A DNA stretch of 64,000 nucleotides from RFSX01 sp965248155 (lineage in GTDB: Bacteria; Bacteroidota; Bacteroidia; Chitinophagales; Saprospiraceae): assembly GCA_965248155.1 (NCBI GenBank), contig CBDFIO010000001.1:1736001-1800000 (forward strand), given 5' to 3'. Below, in pieces: positions 28,679-37,110 of the stretch (the stretch's first letter is position 1; the number at the start of each line of letters is the position of its first letter). The translations under genes and the position numbers were made by a program. The notes beneath the pieces were generated by a model. The model worked only from the letters and a program-made list of their open reading frames with translations. It had not been told where the DNA came from and did not search any database.

Positions 28679-29443
28679 TTAATTATTGTAGGGAACGAGT
28701 GATAACACCTTTTTTATGGCTTGCATGTTTGCTTCTAATTGATCATTATTCTCAATGATATGCCACGGATTTTTTTCTGTACTTGTTTCTTTCAGCATGA
28801 TTTGTTCATATTCAATAAATCTACTCCATAGCTTTTGAGCACTTTTATCTACCTGGGTTAACTCCCAGTATCTGAGTGGATTCTTCTTCACAGAATTGAT
28901 GCGATCAGCTTGAGTTTTTTTATCAATTTTCAGATACAACTTTATGAAGATCATATCATTTTTATTAATCATAGCTTCAAAATTATTCACATCAGCCATA
29001 AAGAGTTTATAATCTTTCTGAGAGCAAAATTTATTCACAGGCTCTACGACTGCCCTATTGTACCAGGATCTGTCAAACAAAACCAATTCACCCTGAGATG
29101 GTAGTTGCCTAATGTATCTTTGGAAATACCATTGCGCTTTATCAGTAGTTGTTAGTTTTGGTAATGCAACGCTTCTCACTGATCGTGGATTCAAATGTTC
29201 GGTAAATGTTCTGATAACTGCACCTCTTCCAGCGAACTCTCCTCCTTCGACAATGACGAGTAAACTTTTTCTTTTTGTAAGAATCCAGTGTTGCATTTTA
29301 ATCAAAGCAATCTGCAATTTTTCAGTTGCTTCAGCATACTTTATTCTTTTAAGCGCTTCTTCAAATTTTGGACGTTCATCGTGCAATAAATATAATAAGC
29401 CCTCTTCGCTACTCAATAAACTTAAATCTCGTTTTGATATCAT
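28679..29443 (-). CDS. PPK2-family protein with altered P-loop (divergent paralogue)
   Basis: 254-aa PPK2-family protein. The lid and Walker B region are conserved (LFDRSWYNRAVVEPVNKFC), as are HLNPRS and the C-terminal WSRFIEYEQIMLKET. The P-loop reads EGGEFAGRGAVIR, whereas the neighbouring paralogue has the canonical EGRDAAGKGGAIR. The P-loop Lys is thus Arg and the conserved Asp is Glu. It lies 17 bp after its paralogue on the same strand, so the pair is likely one transcript from a tandem duplication. It may be an inactive or regulatory partner, or have changed specificity. Canonical members transfer phosphate between polyphosphate and nucleotides. Confidence 0.85.
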   Translation of the reverse strand: MISKRDLSLLSSEEGLLYLLHDERPKFEEALKRIKYAEATEKLQIALIKMQHWILTKRKSLLVIVEGGEFAGRGAVIRTFTEHLNPRSVRSVALPKLTTTDKAQWYFQRYIRQLPSQGELVLFDRSWYNRAVVEPVNKFCSQKDYKLFMADVNNFEAMINKNDMIFIKLYLKIDKKTQADRINSVKKNPLRYWELTQVDKSAQKLWSRFIEYEQIMLKETSTEKNPWHIIENNDQLEANMQAIKKVLSLVPYNN

Positions 29444-29460
29444 ATGGTCTATTTCATTAG

Positions 29461-30339
29461 TTAATCCAAACTCAAAATTGAACGATAGAATCTTTGTATA
29501 ATATTAGGATCCGGATACAGATTTATTTTCTGACTACCCTTTCCTGTGTAATCGAAACTGGAAAGAACATACCTTATTGATTCTAGTCTTGCTGTTCGTT
29601 TATTATTTGATTTTACAATTATCCAAGGAGAAAAACCGGTATGCGTTTTACTAAACATTTCTTCCTTATAATTTGTGAAATCTTGCCACTTGCCCTGAGA
29701 CTTGATATCCACCGGACTTAATTTCCATTGTTTTAACGGATCAGATTTTCTCATATCAAATCGTTTGGATTGTTCCTCTCTTGAAATTGAAAACCAAAAT
29801 TTAATAATATTAACACCATCTTCGAAAAGCATATGTTCAAACTCCGGAACCTGCAGCATGAATTCCTGATATTCTTTCTTTGTACAAAAACCCATTACGG
29901 GTTCTACTACTGCTCGATTATACCAACTTCTATCAAAAAACACGATCTCCCCGCGATTAGGAAGTTCTTTTACATGACGTCTAAAATACCATTGTCCCTT
30001 TTCTATCTGAGTGGGTTTGTTTAATGCTACGACTCTGGATGATCTGGGGTTTAAAAATCTTGTAAACCTTCTAATAGCACCACCTTTACCAGCTGCATCT
30101 CTGCCTTCAAATATGACGACTACCCTTTTCTTTTTTTTCAAGACCCAATTTTGAAGTTTAAGGAGTTCTATTTGCAGGTCATGCAATTCATGTTCATATT
30201 CAATAATTCGATTTACTTTCTTAATATCTACTGCCTTCTTATCTAATAAATTCAACAAGTCATCTTTGGTCTTGATTTCTTTCAGATTTCTATTTGTAAA
30301 ATGGAACTTATTATTTTTTTTACTCATAAATCGATACAA
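29461..30339 (-). CDS. Polyphosphate kinase 2 (PPK2) family protein, canonical
   Basis: 292 aa (or 288 if Met5, MSKKNNKF, is the start). It has the complete PPK2 set: Walker A EGRDAAGKGGAIRRFT, FLNPRSSRVVAL, the Walker B segment VFFDRSWYNRAVVEPVMGFC, and the lid basic residues (SKRFDMRKSDPLKQWKLSPVD). It uses polyphosphate as phosphate donor for nucleotides or makes polyphosphate from them, and acts in the cytosol. It is the first gene of a two-gene unit with the divergent paralogue downstream. Single-domain length fits class I or III. The class cannot be fixed by eye. Confidence 0.9.
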   Translation of the reverse strand: MYRFMSKKNNKFHFTNRNLKEIKTKDDLLNLLDKKAVDIKKVNRIIEYEHELHDLQIELLKLQNWVLKKKKRVVVIFEGRDAAGKGGAIRRFTRFLNPRSSRVVALNKPTQIEKGQWYFRRHVKELPNRGEIVFFDRSWYNRAVVEPVMGFCTKKEYQEFMLQVPEFEHMLFEDGVNIIKFWFSISREEQSKRFDMRKSDPLKQWKLSPVDIKSQGKWQDFTNYKEEMFSKTHTGFSPWIIVKSNNKRTARLESIRYVLSSFDYTGKGSQKINLYPDPNIIQRFYRSILSLD

Positions 30340-30448
30340 TATGTCAGTATTAAAGACTTGATTATTAACTAATTTAACTTAAAAGAAATAAAATAAACAA
30401 GCTTATAGGTACTCATTTTTATATCTTAGTAATCTTCTAAATAAATCT

Positions 30449-30934
30449 ATGAAATACCTTCTACTCTCCATTATAATTTGTACAGCCTTCTCCTGTAAAG
30501 TTGCATCTCCACTTAATCCCGGAGATGAGTCGAATGAATTAGTTTTAAATCATACAGATAATCAGATACTCACACTAATACTTCAATTTGATTTAGATAC
30601 TATAGCTGATTATGATAAAATTACAGTCTATGATAAGATCATTACCAATGGAGAATTAAAAGGAGAAATGAATCCATTTATAGATTCAATGGCCTATCAA
30701 GTTAAAATATATTCAAGTGAAGAAAAGCTAGTTAATCGATTTTCGTTTGGTGATCCGCTGAGAAGGAATGTTGAATATGTGGATGACGATGGCCGATTTG
30801 CTAGAAAAGACATAATTATACAACAAGATTATTATCCATTACGGTTAAACTATAGCTTGGATATGATAAAACTAAAAGTTTTTAAAAATATTAAAGGGAA
30901 AAATGTATTTGTATTTAAAACTGAATTACAATAA
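30449..30934 (+). CDS. Predicted lipoprotein of unknown function
   Basis: 161 aa with a type II signal peptide, MKYLLLSIIICTAFSC, cleaved before Cys16. The remainder is beta-rich with no family I recognise, for example KITVYDKIITNGELKGEMNPF. TATCTTAG at about 30422-30429, a variant of the -7 motif, lies 19 bp upstream of the start. Its end overlaps the start of the next gene by 32 bp, so the two are probably co-expressed, perhaps as a surface lipoprotein and a secreted peptidase. Confidence 0.7.
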   Translation: MKYLLLSIIICTAFSCKVASPLNPGDESNELVLNHTDNQILTLILQFDLDTIADYDKITVYDKIITNGELKGEMNPFIDSMAYQVKIYSSEEKLVNRFSFGDPLRRNVEYVDDDGRFARKDIIIQQDYYPLRLNYSLDMIKLKVFKNIKGKNVFVFKTELQ

Positions 30935-32432
30935 TCTTATAACGATTTGCTTAATTGGCTTTACAATTAGCCTATCTAATATTTGTTTGTCACAGGCTTA
31001 TCCTGTTTTCACTGTCCTGTCTAATGGCGATGATGCTAAAAGAATTGTTTTTACATTTCTGGGAGATGGATATCAAGATTTCGAGTTTGCCAAATATGAA
31101 GTAGATATCCAGAATGTCGTTAATGATTTGTTTAATAAATCTCCATTTAAAGAGTATCAAAACTATTTTAATGTTTATCGAATAGATGTAGATTCTCAGG
31201 AAAGTGGCGCTGATCATCCAGGAACAGCAACTGATGTAATAGAACCTGCACATGATGTGCTTGATGTACAAACTCATTTTGAATGTACATTTGATTTCGC
31301 TAGTATTCATCGTCTTTTGATTCCTGTCCGGTCAGGCGCGGCATTTAGTATTTTGGCTAGTCATACGCCATCTTATGATCAAGGGTTTGTATTAAGCAAT
31401 TCTGAATTTTATGGTGGTTCGGGTGGAAACTTAGCCACTTCTTCAACTCATACTTCTTCGTCAGAAGTGTCAATCCATGAGATCGGACATTCTTTTGCAA
31501 ATCTTGCAGATGAATATTGGGCTAACCAACCCAGAGAGCAAGCCAATATGACCATGAACAATGATCCACAAACTATTAGGTGGTCGCACTGGATTGGTGA
31601 AAGGGGCATCGATATATATCCCCACGCAGATAGCCAAGGAAATTTAACCGGTTGGTTCCGACCACATGAGAGTTGTGAGATGCGCTTCCTGAATCAGGAG
31701 TTTTGTGCTATATGTCAAGAACAAATTATTAAAACAATTCACAGCTTGGTAGATATTATTGAAGTCGTTTCTCCTGTTCAAGGGAATTATATTCACACAG
31801 GGAATGAATTAAGTTTTAAGGCAAATTTACTCTACCCAATACCTAGCACATTAAATATTAAATGGGAGTTGAATGGAAATATGATCGCATCAAATATTGA
31901 TAGCATCATAGTCCCAAAAGATTCTTTAATCAATGATTTAAATCTGCTAACATTATTTGTAGATGATGAAACAGTTCTCGTCAAAGATCCAGCTGTTCAA
32001 TTTGTAGAAACAAGAACTTGGTTTATAGCCAAAGATTTTGATAATGATGGATTTACATCAGAAGAAGACTGTGATGATGAGAATCCGGAAATAAATCCTG
32101 ATGCAATAGAGATTCCGAATAATGGTATTGATGAAGATTGTGATGGCGCGGATGCTTCGACATTAGTAATTGAATTGTCAAACAACACACTCAATATTTT
32201 TCCGAATCCTACAAATGGTATACTACATATTCATAACACGAATGCAATAAATGCTGAAATTAGAATTATAACGCTTAGTGGTTTAGTTGTTCAGAAGGAG
32301 CAGCTAAATACTACTTCGGAAAGTAATTCAGTTATTAGTATAAATACTGATATTCCGGAAGGGCAATATTATTTGTCTATTTATGATAAAGAGACTAAGA
32401 CTATTTATTCAGAGCTGATACAAATTTTCTAA
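30903..32432 (+). CDS. Secreted M64-family zinc metallopeptidase with MopE-like motif and T9SS sorting domain
   Basis: 509 aa. A hydrophobic export signal occupies about residues 10-31 (ITICLIGFTISLSNICLSQ). The peptidase domain follows: a RIVFTFLGDGYQ opening, then HEIGHSFANLADEY with the HExxH zinc site and a downstream acidic residue (about 196-209), and a Cys pair in CAICQ. This is the M64 (IgA-peptidase-like) pattern. Residues ~376-415 carry a Ca-binding MopE-type motif, DFDNDGFTSEEDCDDENP then NNGIDEDCDG. The C-terminal ~80 residues (NIFPNPTNGILHI...) are a T9SS sorting domain. It is therefore exported to the surface or medium. The first codons overlap the upstream lipoprotein gene. Confidence 0.88.
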   Translation: MYLYLKLNYNNLITICLIGFTISLSNICLSQAYPVFTVLSNGDDAKRIVFTFLGDGYQDFEFAKYEVDIQNVVNDLFNKSPFKEYQNYFNVYRIDVDSQESGADHPGTATDVIEPAHDVLDVQTHFECTFDFASIHRLLIPVRSGAAFSILASHTPSYDQGFVLSNSEFYGGSGGNLATSSTHTSSSEVSIHEIGHSFANLADEYWANQPREQANMTMNNDPQTIRWSHWIGERGIDIYPHADSQGNLTGWFRPHESCEMRFLNQEFCAICQEQIIKTIHSLVDIIEVVSPVQGNYIHTGNELSFKANLLYPIPSTLNIKWELNGNMIASNIDSIIVPKDSLINDLNLLTLFVDDETVLVKDPAVQFVETRTWFIAKDFDNDGFTSEEDCDDENPEINPDAIEIPNNGIDEDCDGADASTLVIELSNNTLNIFPNPTNGILHIHNTNAINAEIRIITLSGLVVQKEQLNTTSESNSVISINTDIPEGQYYLSIYDKETKTIYSELIQIF

Positions 32433-32475
32433 TCTAGATTAGATTCAAGATATTTAAGCATTAAAAGAATTCCTA

Positions 32476-32814
32476 TTGGAAGCTTATGCCTCTGCACTTA
32501 CTTATGCCATACCTGGCTTCGTTGTCTTAATCATAATCGAAGCTATTGTTGCATATTACTTAAGAAAAGACATCAACTATTCTGAAGACATTATTTCTAG
32601 TCTAAGTTCAGGAATGACAAATACTTTGAAAAGTCTTTTGGGTCTCAGTATAATTATTGTCAGTTATACCTGGATGGAAAAATCCTTTGGACTCTTTAAT
32701 ATCCAATCCAACCTGGCTTTATTCATAATTGCTTTCATTGGAATTGATTTTGCAAGTTATTGGTCGCATAGATTCAATCATGTGATAAATGTTTTTTGGA
32801 ATCGGCATATTGTC
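32476..32814 (+). pseudogene. Sterol desaturase / fatty-acid hydroxylase family, 5' part, truncated by IS3 copy C
   Basis: Starts with TTG. No ATG is available because the frame is stopped 24 bp upstream. It encodes three hydrophobic segments and the first part of the di-iron His clusters: SHRFNH (HxxxH) and WNRHIV, which should continue to the next His pair. The sequence is cut by the IS in the middle of the HxxHH motif, so the catalytic core is lost. The 3' half is not in the window. Confidence 0.82.
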
Positions 32815-32889
32815 TGTAAATCGTCAAATAAAAGTGGACCATTAAGTGAATAAAATTAAGTTATACATAACTATTAAATTCACTTTATT

Positions 32890-33240
32890 ATGAACAAGAA
32901 AAACAAATCAGCAGAATCTTATGTCCGAGATGTAAAAAGAAGGACAAGACGTAAATTTTCTACAGAAGAAAAGATTAGAATAGTCATTGAAGGATTAAGA
33001 GGAGAACAAAGCGTTGCTTCTCTTTGTAGAAGAGAAGAGATTTCACAACCACTATATTATAAGTGGAGTAAAGATTTCATGGAAGCAGGGAAGAAACGTT
33101 TAAAGGGAGACACAGAACGTGAAGCCAATACTTCAGAAGTTCAACATCTAAAGACAGAAAATCAAGACCTTAAAGAGGTAGTAGCAGAACTTACTCGAAA
33201 AAATCGTGTGCTTAAAAAAAGCTTGAATGGAGTAAAATAA
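32890..33240 (+). CDS. IS3-family OrfA (copy C)
   Basis: 116 aa, intact HTH and coiled-coil. It starts MNKKN like fragment D, whereas copies A and B start MTKKN, so C and D form one sub-lineage. The A7 run near its end (33214-33220) is where the orfB frame opens, giving a natural -1 frameshift point. Confidence 0.92.
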   Translation: MNKKNKSAESYVRDVKRRTRRKFSTEEKIRIVIEGLRGEQSVASLCRREEISQPLYYKWSKDFMEAGKKRLKGDTEREANTSEVQHLKTENQDLKEVVAELTRKNRVLKKSLNGVK

Positions 33241-33254
33241 AATTCAAGAAGTAT

Positions 33255-34238
33255 ATGCGATTTACAGCAAAAGAAAAGATGGAACTGATTAGGCTGGTTG
33301 AGCAATCCGAATGGAGTGTTAGAAGAACTCTCAAGGAAATTGGTATTCACAAATCAACCTTTTACAACTGGTATAAGAAATATCGGGAAAATGGAATTGT
33401 AGGATTAGAGGAAAAGAAAAGTACAAGGAAGCATTACTGGAACAAGATTCCTGATCGGATCAGGTCTGATATATTGAATCTGGCACTGGAAGTTTCAGAG
33501 CTTTCTTGTAGAGAATTGGCTTGCAGGTATACTGATGAGAATCAATACTTTATAAGCGAAAGCAGTGGTTACAGAATATTGAAATCTGCTGGACTGATAA
33601 ACCCTCCTCATTATGATCTGATATCTGCCGCAGATGAATTTAAAGACAAAACAACAACTGTCAATCAAATGTGGCAAACTGATTTTACTTATTTCAAAAT
33701 CATTGGCTGGGGATGGTATTACCTATCGACTATATTAGATGATTATTCTAGGTACATTATAAGTTGGGAGTTGTGCTCAACGATGAAAACCCTTGATGTA
33801 AAAAATACTTTGAATCAGGCATTAAACCATCCAAATGTAAATTTGAATAAACCGCCTAAGTTATTATCTGATAATGGATCTTGTTATTTAAGTCAAGAGT
33901 TGAGCTCTTATTTGGATGATTACAAAATTAAACATGTGAGAGGAAGACCTGGTCATCCTCAAACGCAAGGCAAGATTGAAAGGTATCACAGAACAATGAA
34001 AAATGTAATTAAACTGGATCATTATTACAGCCCAGGTGAATTGAGTTTTCCTCTTTCACAATTTGTAAAATATTATAACCATCACAGATATCATGAATCT
34101 TTACAAAACTTGACACCAGCAGATGTTTATTATGGATTAAAAGAAGAAAAACTGAAGAGAAGAAAATTATGTAAACACAAAACATTTAAAAAACGCAGAC
34201 AAGAATATTTCAATTTAACTTTTAAAAGTGTAACTTAA
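33255..34238 (+). CDS. IS3-family transposase OrfB (copy C)
   Basis: 327 aa with D143, D206 and E242 intact. Single-residue differences from copy A include SDI for SNI, SGY for SVY, HPN for HSN and QEY for QKY. Near identity among copies points to recent spread. This copy and copy A are the ones able to make a full OrfAB. Confidence 0.92.
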   Translation: MRFTAKEKMELIRLVEQSEWSVRRTLKEIGIHKSTFYNWYKKYRENGIVGLEEKKSTRKHYWNKIPDRIRSDILNLALEVSELSCRELACRYTDENQYFISESSGYRILKSAGLINPPHYDLISAADEFKDKTTTVNQMWQTDFTYFKIIGWGWYYLSTILDDYSRYIISWELCSTMKTLDVKNTLNQALNHPNVNLNKPPKLLSDNGSCYLSQELSSYLDDYKIKHVRGRPGHPQTQGKIERYHRTMKNVIKLDHYYSPGELSFPLSQFVKYYNHHRYHESLQNLTPADVYYGLKEEKLKRRKLCKHKTFKKRRQEYFNLTFKSVT

Positions 34239-34278
34239 TTTTATTCACTTATTGTCCACTTTGGTTTGAAGACCTACA

Positions 34279-34846
34279 TATTTCTTATACCAGTTGTAAA
34301 AGGTTGATTTGTGAATACCAATTTCCTTGAGAGTTCTTCTAACACTCCATTCGGATTGCTCAACCAGCCTAATCAGTTCCATCTTTTCTTTTGCTGTAAA
34401 TCGCATATACTTCTTGAATTTTATTTTACTCCATTCAAGCTTTTTTTAAGCACACGATTTTTTAGAGTAAGTTCTGCTACTACCTCTTTAAGGTCTTGAT
34501 TTTCTGTCTTTAGATGTTGAACTTCTGAAGTATTGGCTTCACGTTCTGTGTCTCCCTTTAAACGTTTCTTCCCTGCTTCCATGAAATCTTTACTCCACTT
34601 ATAATATAGTGGTTGTGAAATCTCTTCTCTTCTACAAAGAGAAGCAACACTTTGTTCTCCTCTTAATCCTTCAATGACTATTCTAATCTTTTCTTCTGTA
34701 GAAAATTTACGTCTTGTCCTTCTTTTTACATCTCGGACATAAGATTCTGCTGATTTGTTTTTCTTGTTCATAATAAAGTGAATTTAATAGTTATGTATAA
34801 CTTAATTTTATTCACTTAATGGTCCACTTTTATTTGACGATTTACA
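34279..34846 (-). mobile_element. IS3-family element, fragment D (568 bp)
   Basis: Contains the intact left end of the element (TGTAAATCGTC tip at 34846), a full orfA and the first ~45 codons of orfB. It then stops abruptly at 34279, where the tip of copy C begins. About 900 bp of the element is missing. It lies in inverted orientation to C. The right flank is a decapitated epimerase gene. Confidence 0.9.
34421..34771 (-). CDS. IS3-family OrfA (fragment D)
   Basis: Intact 116-aa OrfA in an element whose orfB is cut off. The remaining orfB start (MRFTAKEKMELIRL...) is cut after the HTH, at TFYNWYKK. OrfA alone could act as a repressor or DNA-binding inhibitor of the other copies, as reported for some IS3-family OrfA proteins. 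That is inference here. Confidence 0.85.
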   Translation of the reverse strand: MNKKNKSAESYVRDVKRRTRRKFSTEEKIRIVIEGLRGEQSVASLCRREEISQPLYYKWSKDFMEAGKKRLKGDTEREANTSEVQHLKTENQDLKEVVAELTLKNRVLKKSLNGVK

Positions 34847-35401
34847 CATATCCTTATAAATTCCGCAATGCCATATGTCATCTTAAGACCTGCATTGGTA
34901 TATGGACCTTATGATCATACAGATCGGCTGTATTATTGGTTGCATCAAGTCAATAGTTATAATACACTTCTTGTTCCCGATGGGGGTAATAGAAAATTTT
35001 CATTAAGCTTCGTTTATGATATCATTAATGTAGTTGAAGAATCTATAGACAACAATATTATAAACGACAGTTTTAATATTGTATCGACTGTAAATAACTC
35101 TATTAAGAAAATAATTGATGTTGGGATAGAATTGCTTTTAAAAAACCCAATGATACTAAATGCCTCCCCCGAGTTTCTACATGAAAATAAGATTAATCAA
35201 TGGTATGATATGCCGCTGTGGATTGACGGGGATCATTTTACTTTTAGTAATGAAAAACTGAAATCTGAATTTGATATATCTCTATGGAATTATAAATCCA
35301 GTCTAAAAGAAACAATCAATTTTTATTCGAAGGCAGACTGGCAGACTCCAAAATATGGAATTCCAGAATCGACAAAACAAAAGCTAATCGATCTATTATA
35401 A
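34847..35401 (+). pseudogene. NAD-dependent epimerase/dehydratase (extended SDR), 3' part
   Basis: The frame is open from the IS boundary. The first Met at 34868 gives 177 aa: MPYVILRPALVYGPYD (the LRPxxVYGP motif after the catalytic Tyr-Lys), then DGGNRKFSLSFVYDI and a C-terminal substrate-binding region. The Rossmann GxxGxxG half and the YxxxK site are missing, so the product cannot be active. It converges on glpD with 2 bp between stops. Confidence 0.82.
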
Positions 35402-35403
35402 TT

Positions 35404-37056
35404 TCAATTGAATGAAGTAGCATCTTCAATAGCCATCCTTGCTAATCTCTGCTCATCTATTTCTTGTTCTTCACTCCAGTCAAATAATTTAGAGAATGTT
35501 TGCAGAATTAATTCAAAATGAAGTTCAAGCGATGATATATCAAAAAATAATCTGGATGATCTTCTGGTAAAATAATCTACCGGCTTAAAGGCAGATTCAT
35601 AGTTTACCACAAATTCGATTTCAGCTTTGATCAAAGCTTCGTCGAAACTATAGTTATTTAATGTGCATGCGTGTTCAATAATTGCTTTTGAATTCGCTCC
35701 GTAAGTTGTAGCAAAATACCATGCCCTATATTTTCCTAACTCGTAATCCTGCCAATCCTTTTCCAATTGATTTTTAAACTCTAAATAGGCTTCGTAGTTC
35801 TCAAAGGAATTTATGTGCAGTGGATGATTTTCGGTAATACACTCATTTTGTGGCAATTGGTCGTCTTCGTTCTGAATTAAATCAACAATCCTTTTTGCCA
35901 TCATTCTGAATCCAGTCAATTTGCCTCCAGCAATTGAAATAAGACCTGTATCGGAATGGAAAATTCCATCCTTACGTGACAACTCAGAGGGTGATTTTCC
36001 TTTTTCATGAATTAATGGGCGGAGACCAGCCCAGGAAGATTGGATATCTGCTATTGTAATCTCAGGTACATCAAACATGTAATTCACCTTATCAAGGATG
36101 TATTGAACATCCTTTTTAGTACATACCACCCTATCTAAGTCCGAGTCATAATTCGTGTCCGTTGTTCCAACGTAGGTCGTCTTGCCTCTTGGAATAGCAA
36201 AGAGCATTCTTCCATCAAAAGCATCAAAATATATTGCTGAAGAGATTTGTAGTTTTTCACTTGGTAATACGATATGAACACCTTTGGTCAGATGTAATGT
36301 TTTACCCTTTTTAGAATGATCTTTATCTCTGATCCCATCAACCCATGGGCCAGCTGCAGATACAAAGTGTTTTGCCTGAAACAGATACATTTTGTCATCC
36401 GTATGATCCTTACAACGAATACCCGACACCTTTCCTTGATCATAAATCAACTCTTTCATTTCCATATAGTTAAATACACTTGCTCCAGCTCGAAAAGTAG
36501 ATTTAATAACTTCAATAACGAGACGTGCGTCATCAGATACGTATTCTGTGTAAAGAATACCGGACTTTAGAATATCGTTCTTCAACAGGGGTTCTTGTTT
36601 TATAATCTCAAGCCTGGAGATGGATTCCTTTTTATCTTCCTCTTTTACTTTTGCAAGCAGATCATAAACGCTTATTGCTAAAGAGGCTGAAAGCTTATTA
36701 AATGATCCATTTTTTACAATTGGTAATAACATCTTCGCCGGATGAACCAAATGTGGGATGTTATCATGAGCTACAGCTCTTTCTAATCCTGATTCTTTAA
36801 CGAGCGATATTTCCAGCTGCTTTAAATACCGAAGACCGCCATGTATAAGTTTGGTAGATTTGCTACTTGTCCCTGAAGCGAAATCATTCTTTTCTACCAA
36901 TAATGTTTTTATTCCTCTAAGAGAAGCATCAAGTGCAATTCCTGCGCCTGTTATCCCTCCACCGATAACAATAAGATCATAACTGGTATTAATAGATTCC
37001 CTGATCCGGTCAGATCTGTTAAAAAAACTGAAATATTTATCCTTGAAGTCTGACAT
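35404..37056 (-). CDS. glpD: Aerobic glycerol-3-phosphate dehydrogenase
   Basis: 550-aa FAD enzyme that oxidises glycerol-3-phosphate to dihydroxyacetone phosphate and passes electrons to quinone at the inner membrane. FAD-binding YDLIVIGGGITGAGIALDA (about 24-42), KNDFASGTSSKSTKLIHGGLRYLK (about 57-80), a GPWVDGIRD segment, GRMLFAIPRGKTTYVGTTD and the C-terminal helical domain are all present. It lies 54 bp downstream of menD on the same strand. Coupling to the menaquinone genes makes biological sense because menaquinone is the likely electron acceptor, but a shared transcript is not proven. Confidence 0.94.
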   Translation of the reverse strand: MSDFKDKYFSFFNRSDRIRESINTSYDLIVIGGGITGAGIALDASLRGIKTLLVEKNDFASGTSSKSTKLIHGGLRYLKQLEISLVKESGLERAVAHDNIPHLVHPAKMLLPIVKNGSFNKLSASLAISVYDLLAKVKEEDKKESISRLEIIKQEPLLKNDILKSGILYTEYVSDDARLVIEVIKSTFRAGASVFNYMEMKELIYDQGKVSGIRCKDHTDDKMYLFQAKHFVSAAGPWVDGIRDKDHSKKGKTLHLTKGVHIVLPSEKLQISSAIYFDAFDGRMLFAIPRGKTTYVGTTDTNYDSDLDRVVCTKKDVQYILDKVNYMFDVPEITIADIQSSWAGLRPLIHEKGKSPSELSRKDGIFHSDTGLISIAGGKLTGFRMMAKRIVDLIQNEDDQLPQNECITENHPLHINSFENYEAYLEFKNQLEKDWQDYELGKYRAWYFATTYGANSKAIIEHACTLNNYSFDEALIKAEIEFVVNYESAFKPVDYFTRRSSRLFFDISSLELHFELILQTFSKLFDWSEEQEIDEQRLARMAIEDATSFN

Positions 37057-37110
37057 AGTAAATTGAAAGTGACAAGATATTCCAATTTATTTATTCAACA
37101 AGAAAAGGGC

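Larger units (their letters stand above)
32815..34278 (+). mobile_element. IS3-family element, copy C (complete, 1,464 bp)
   Basis: Same tips (TGTAAATCGTC... and ...GAAGACCTACA) and same length as copies A and B, with both frames intact. The left flank is the cut desaturase gene. The right tip is joined directly to the broken end of IS fragment D in opposite orientation. No target duplication is visible. Confidence 0.93.

Noticed and set aside
22691..34846. A composite transposon or genomic island bounded by the IS3 copies
   Set aside because: The copies lie in mixed orientations, the cargo is ordinary metabolic genes, and flanks show deletions rather than a mobile unit with duplications.
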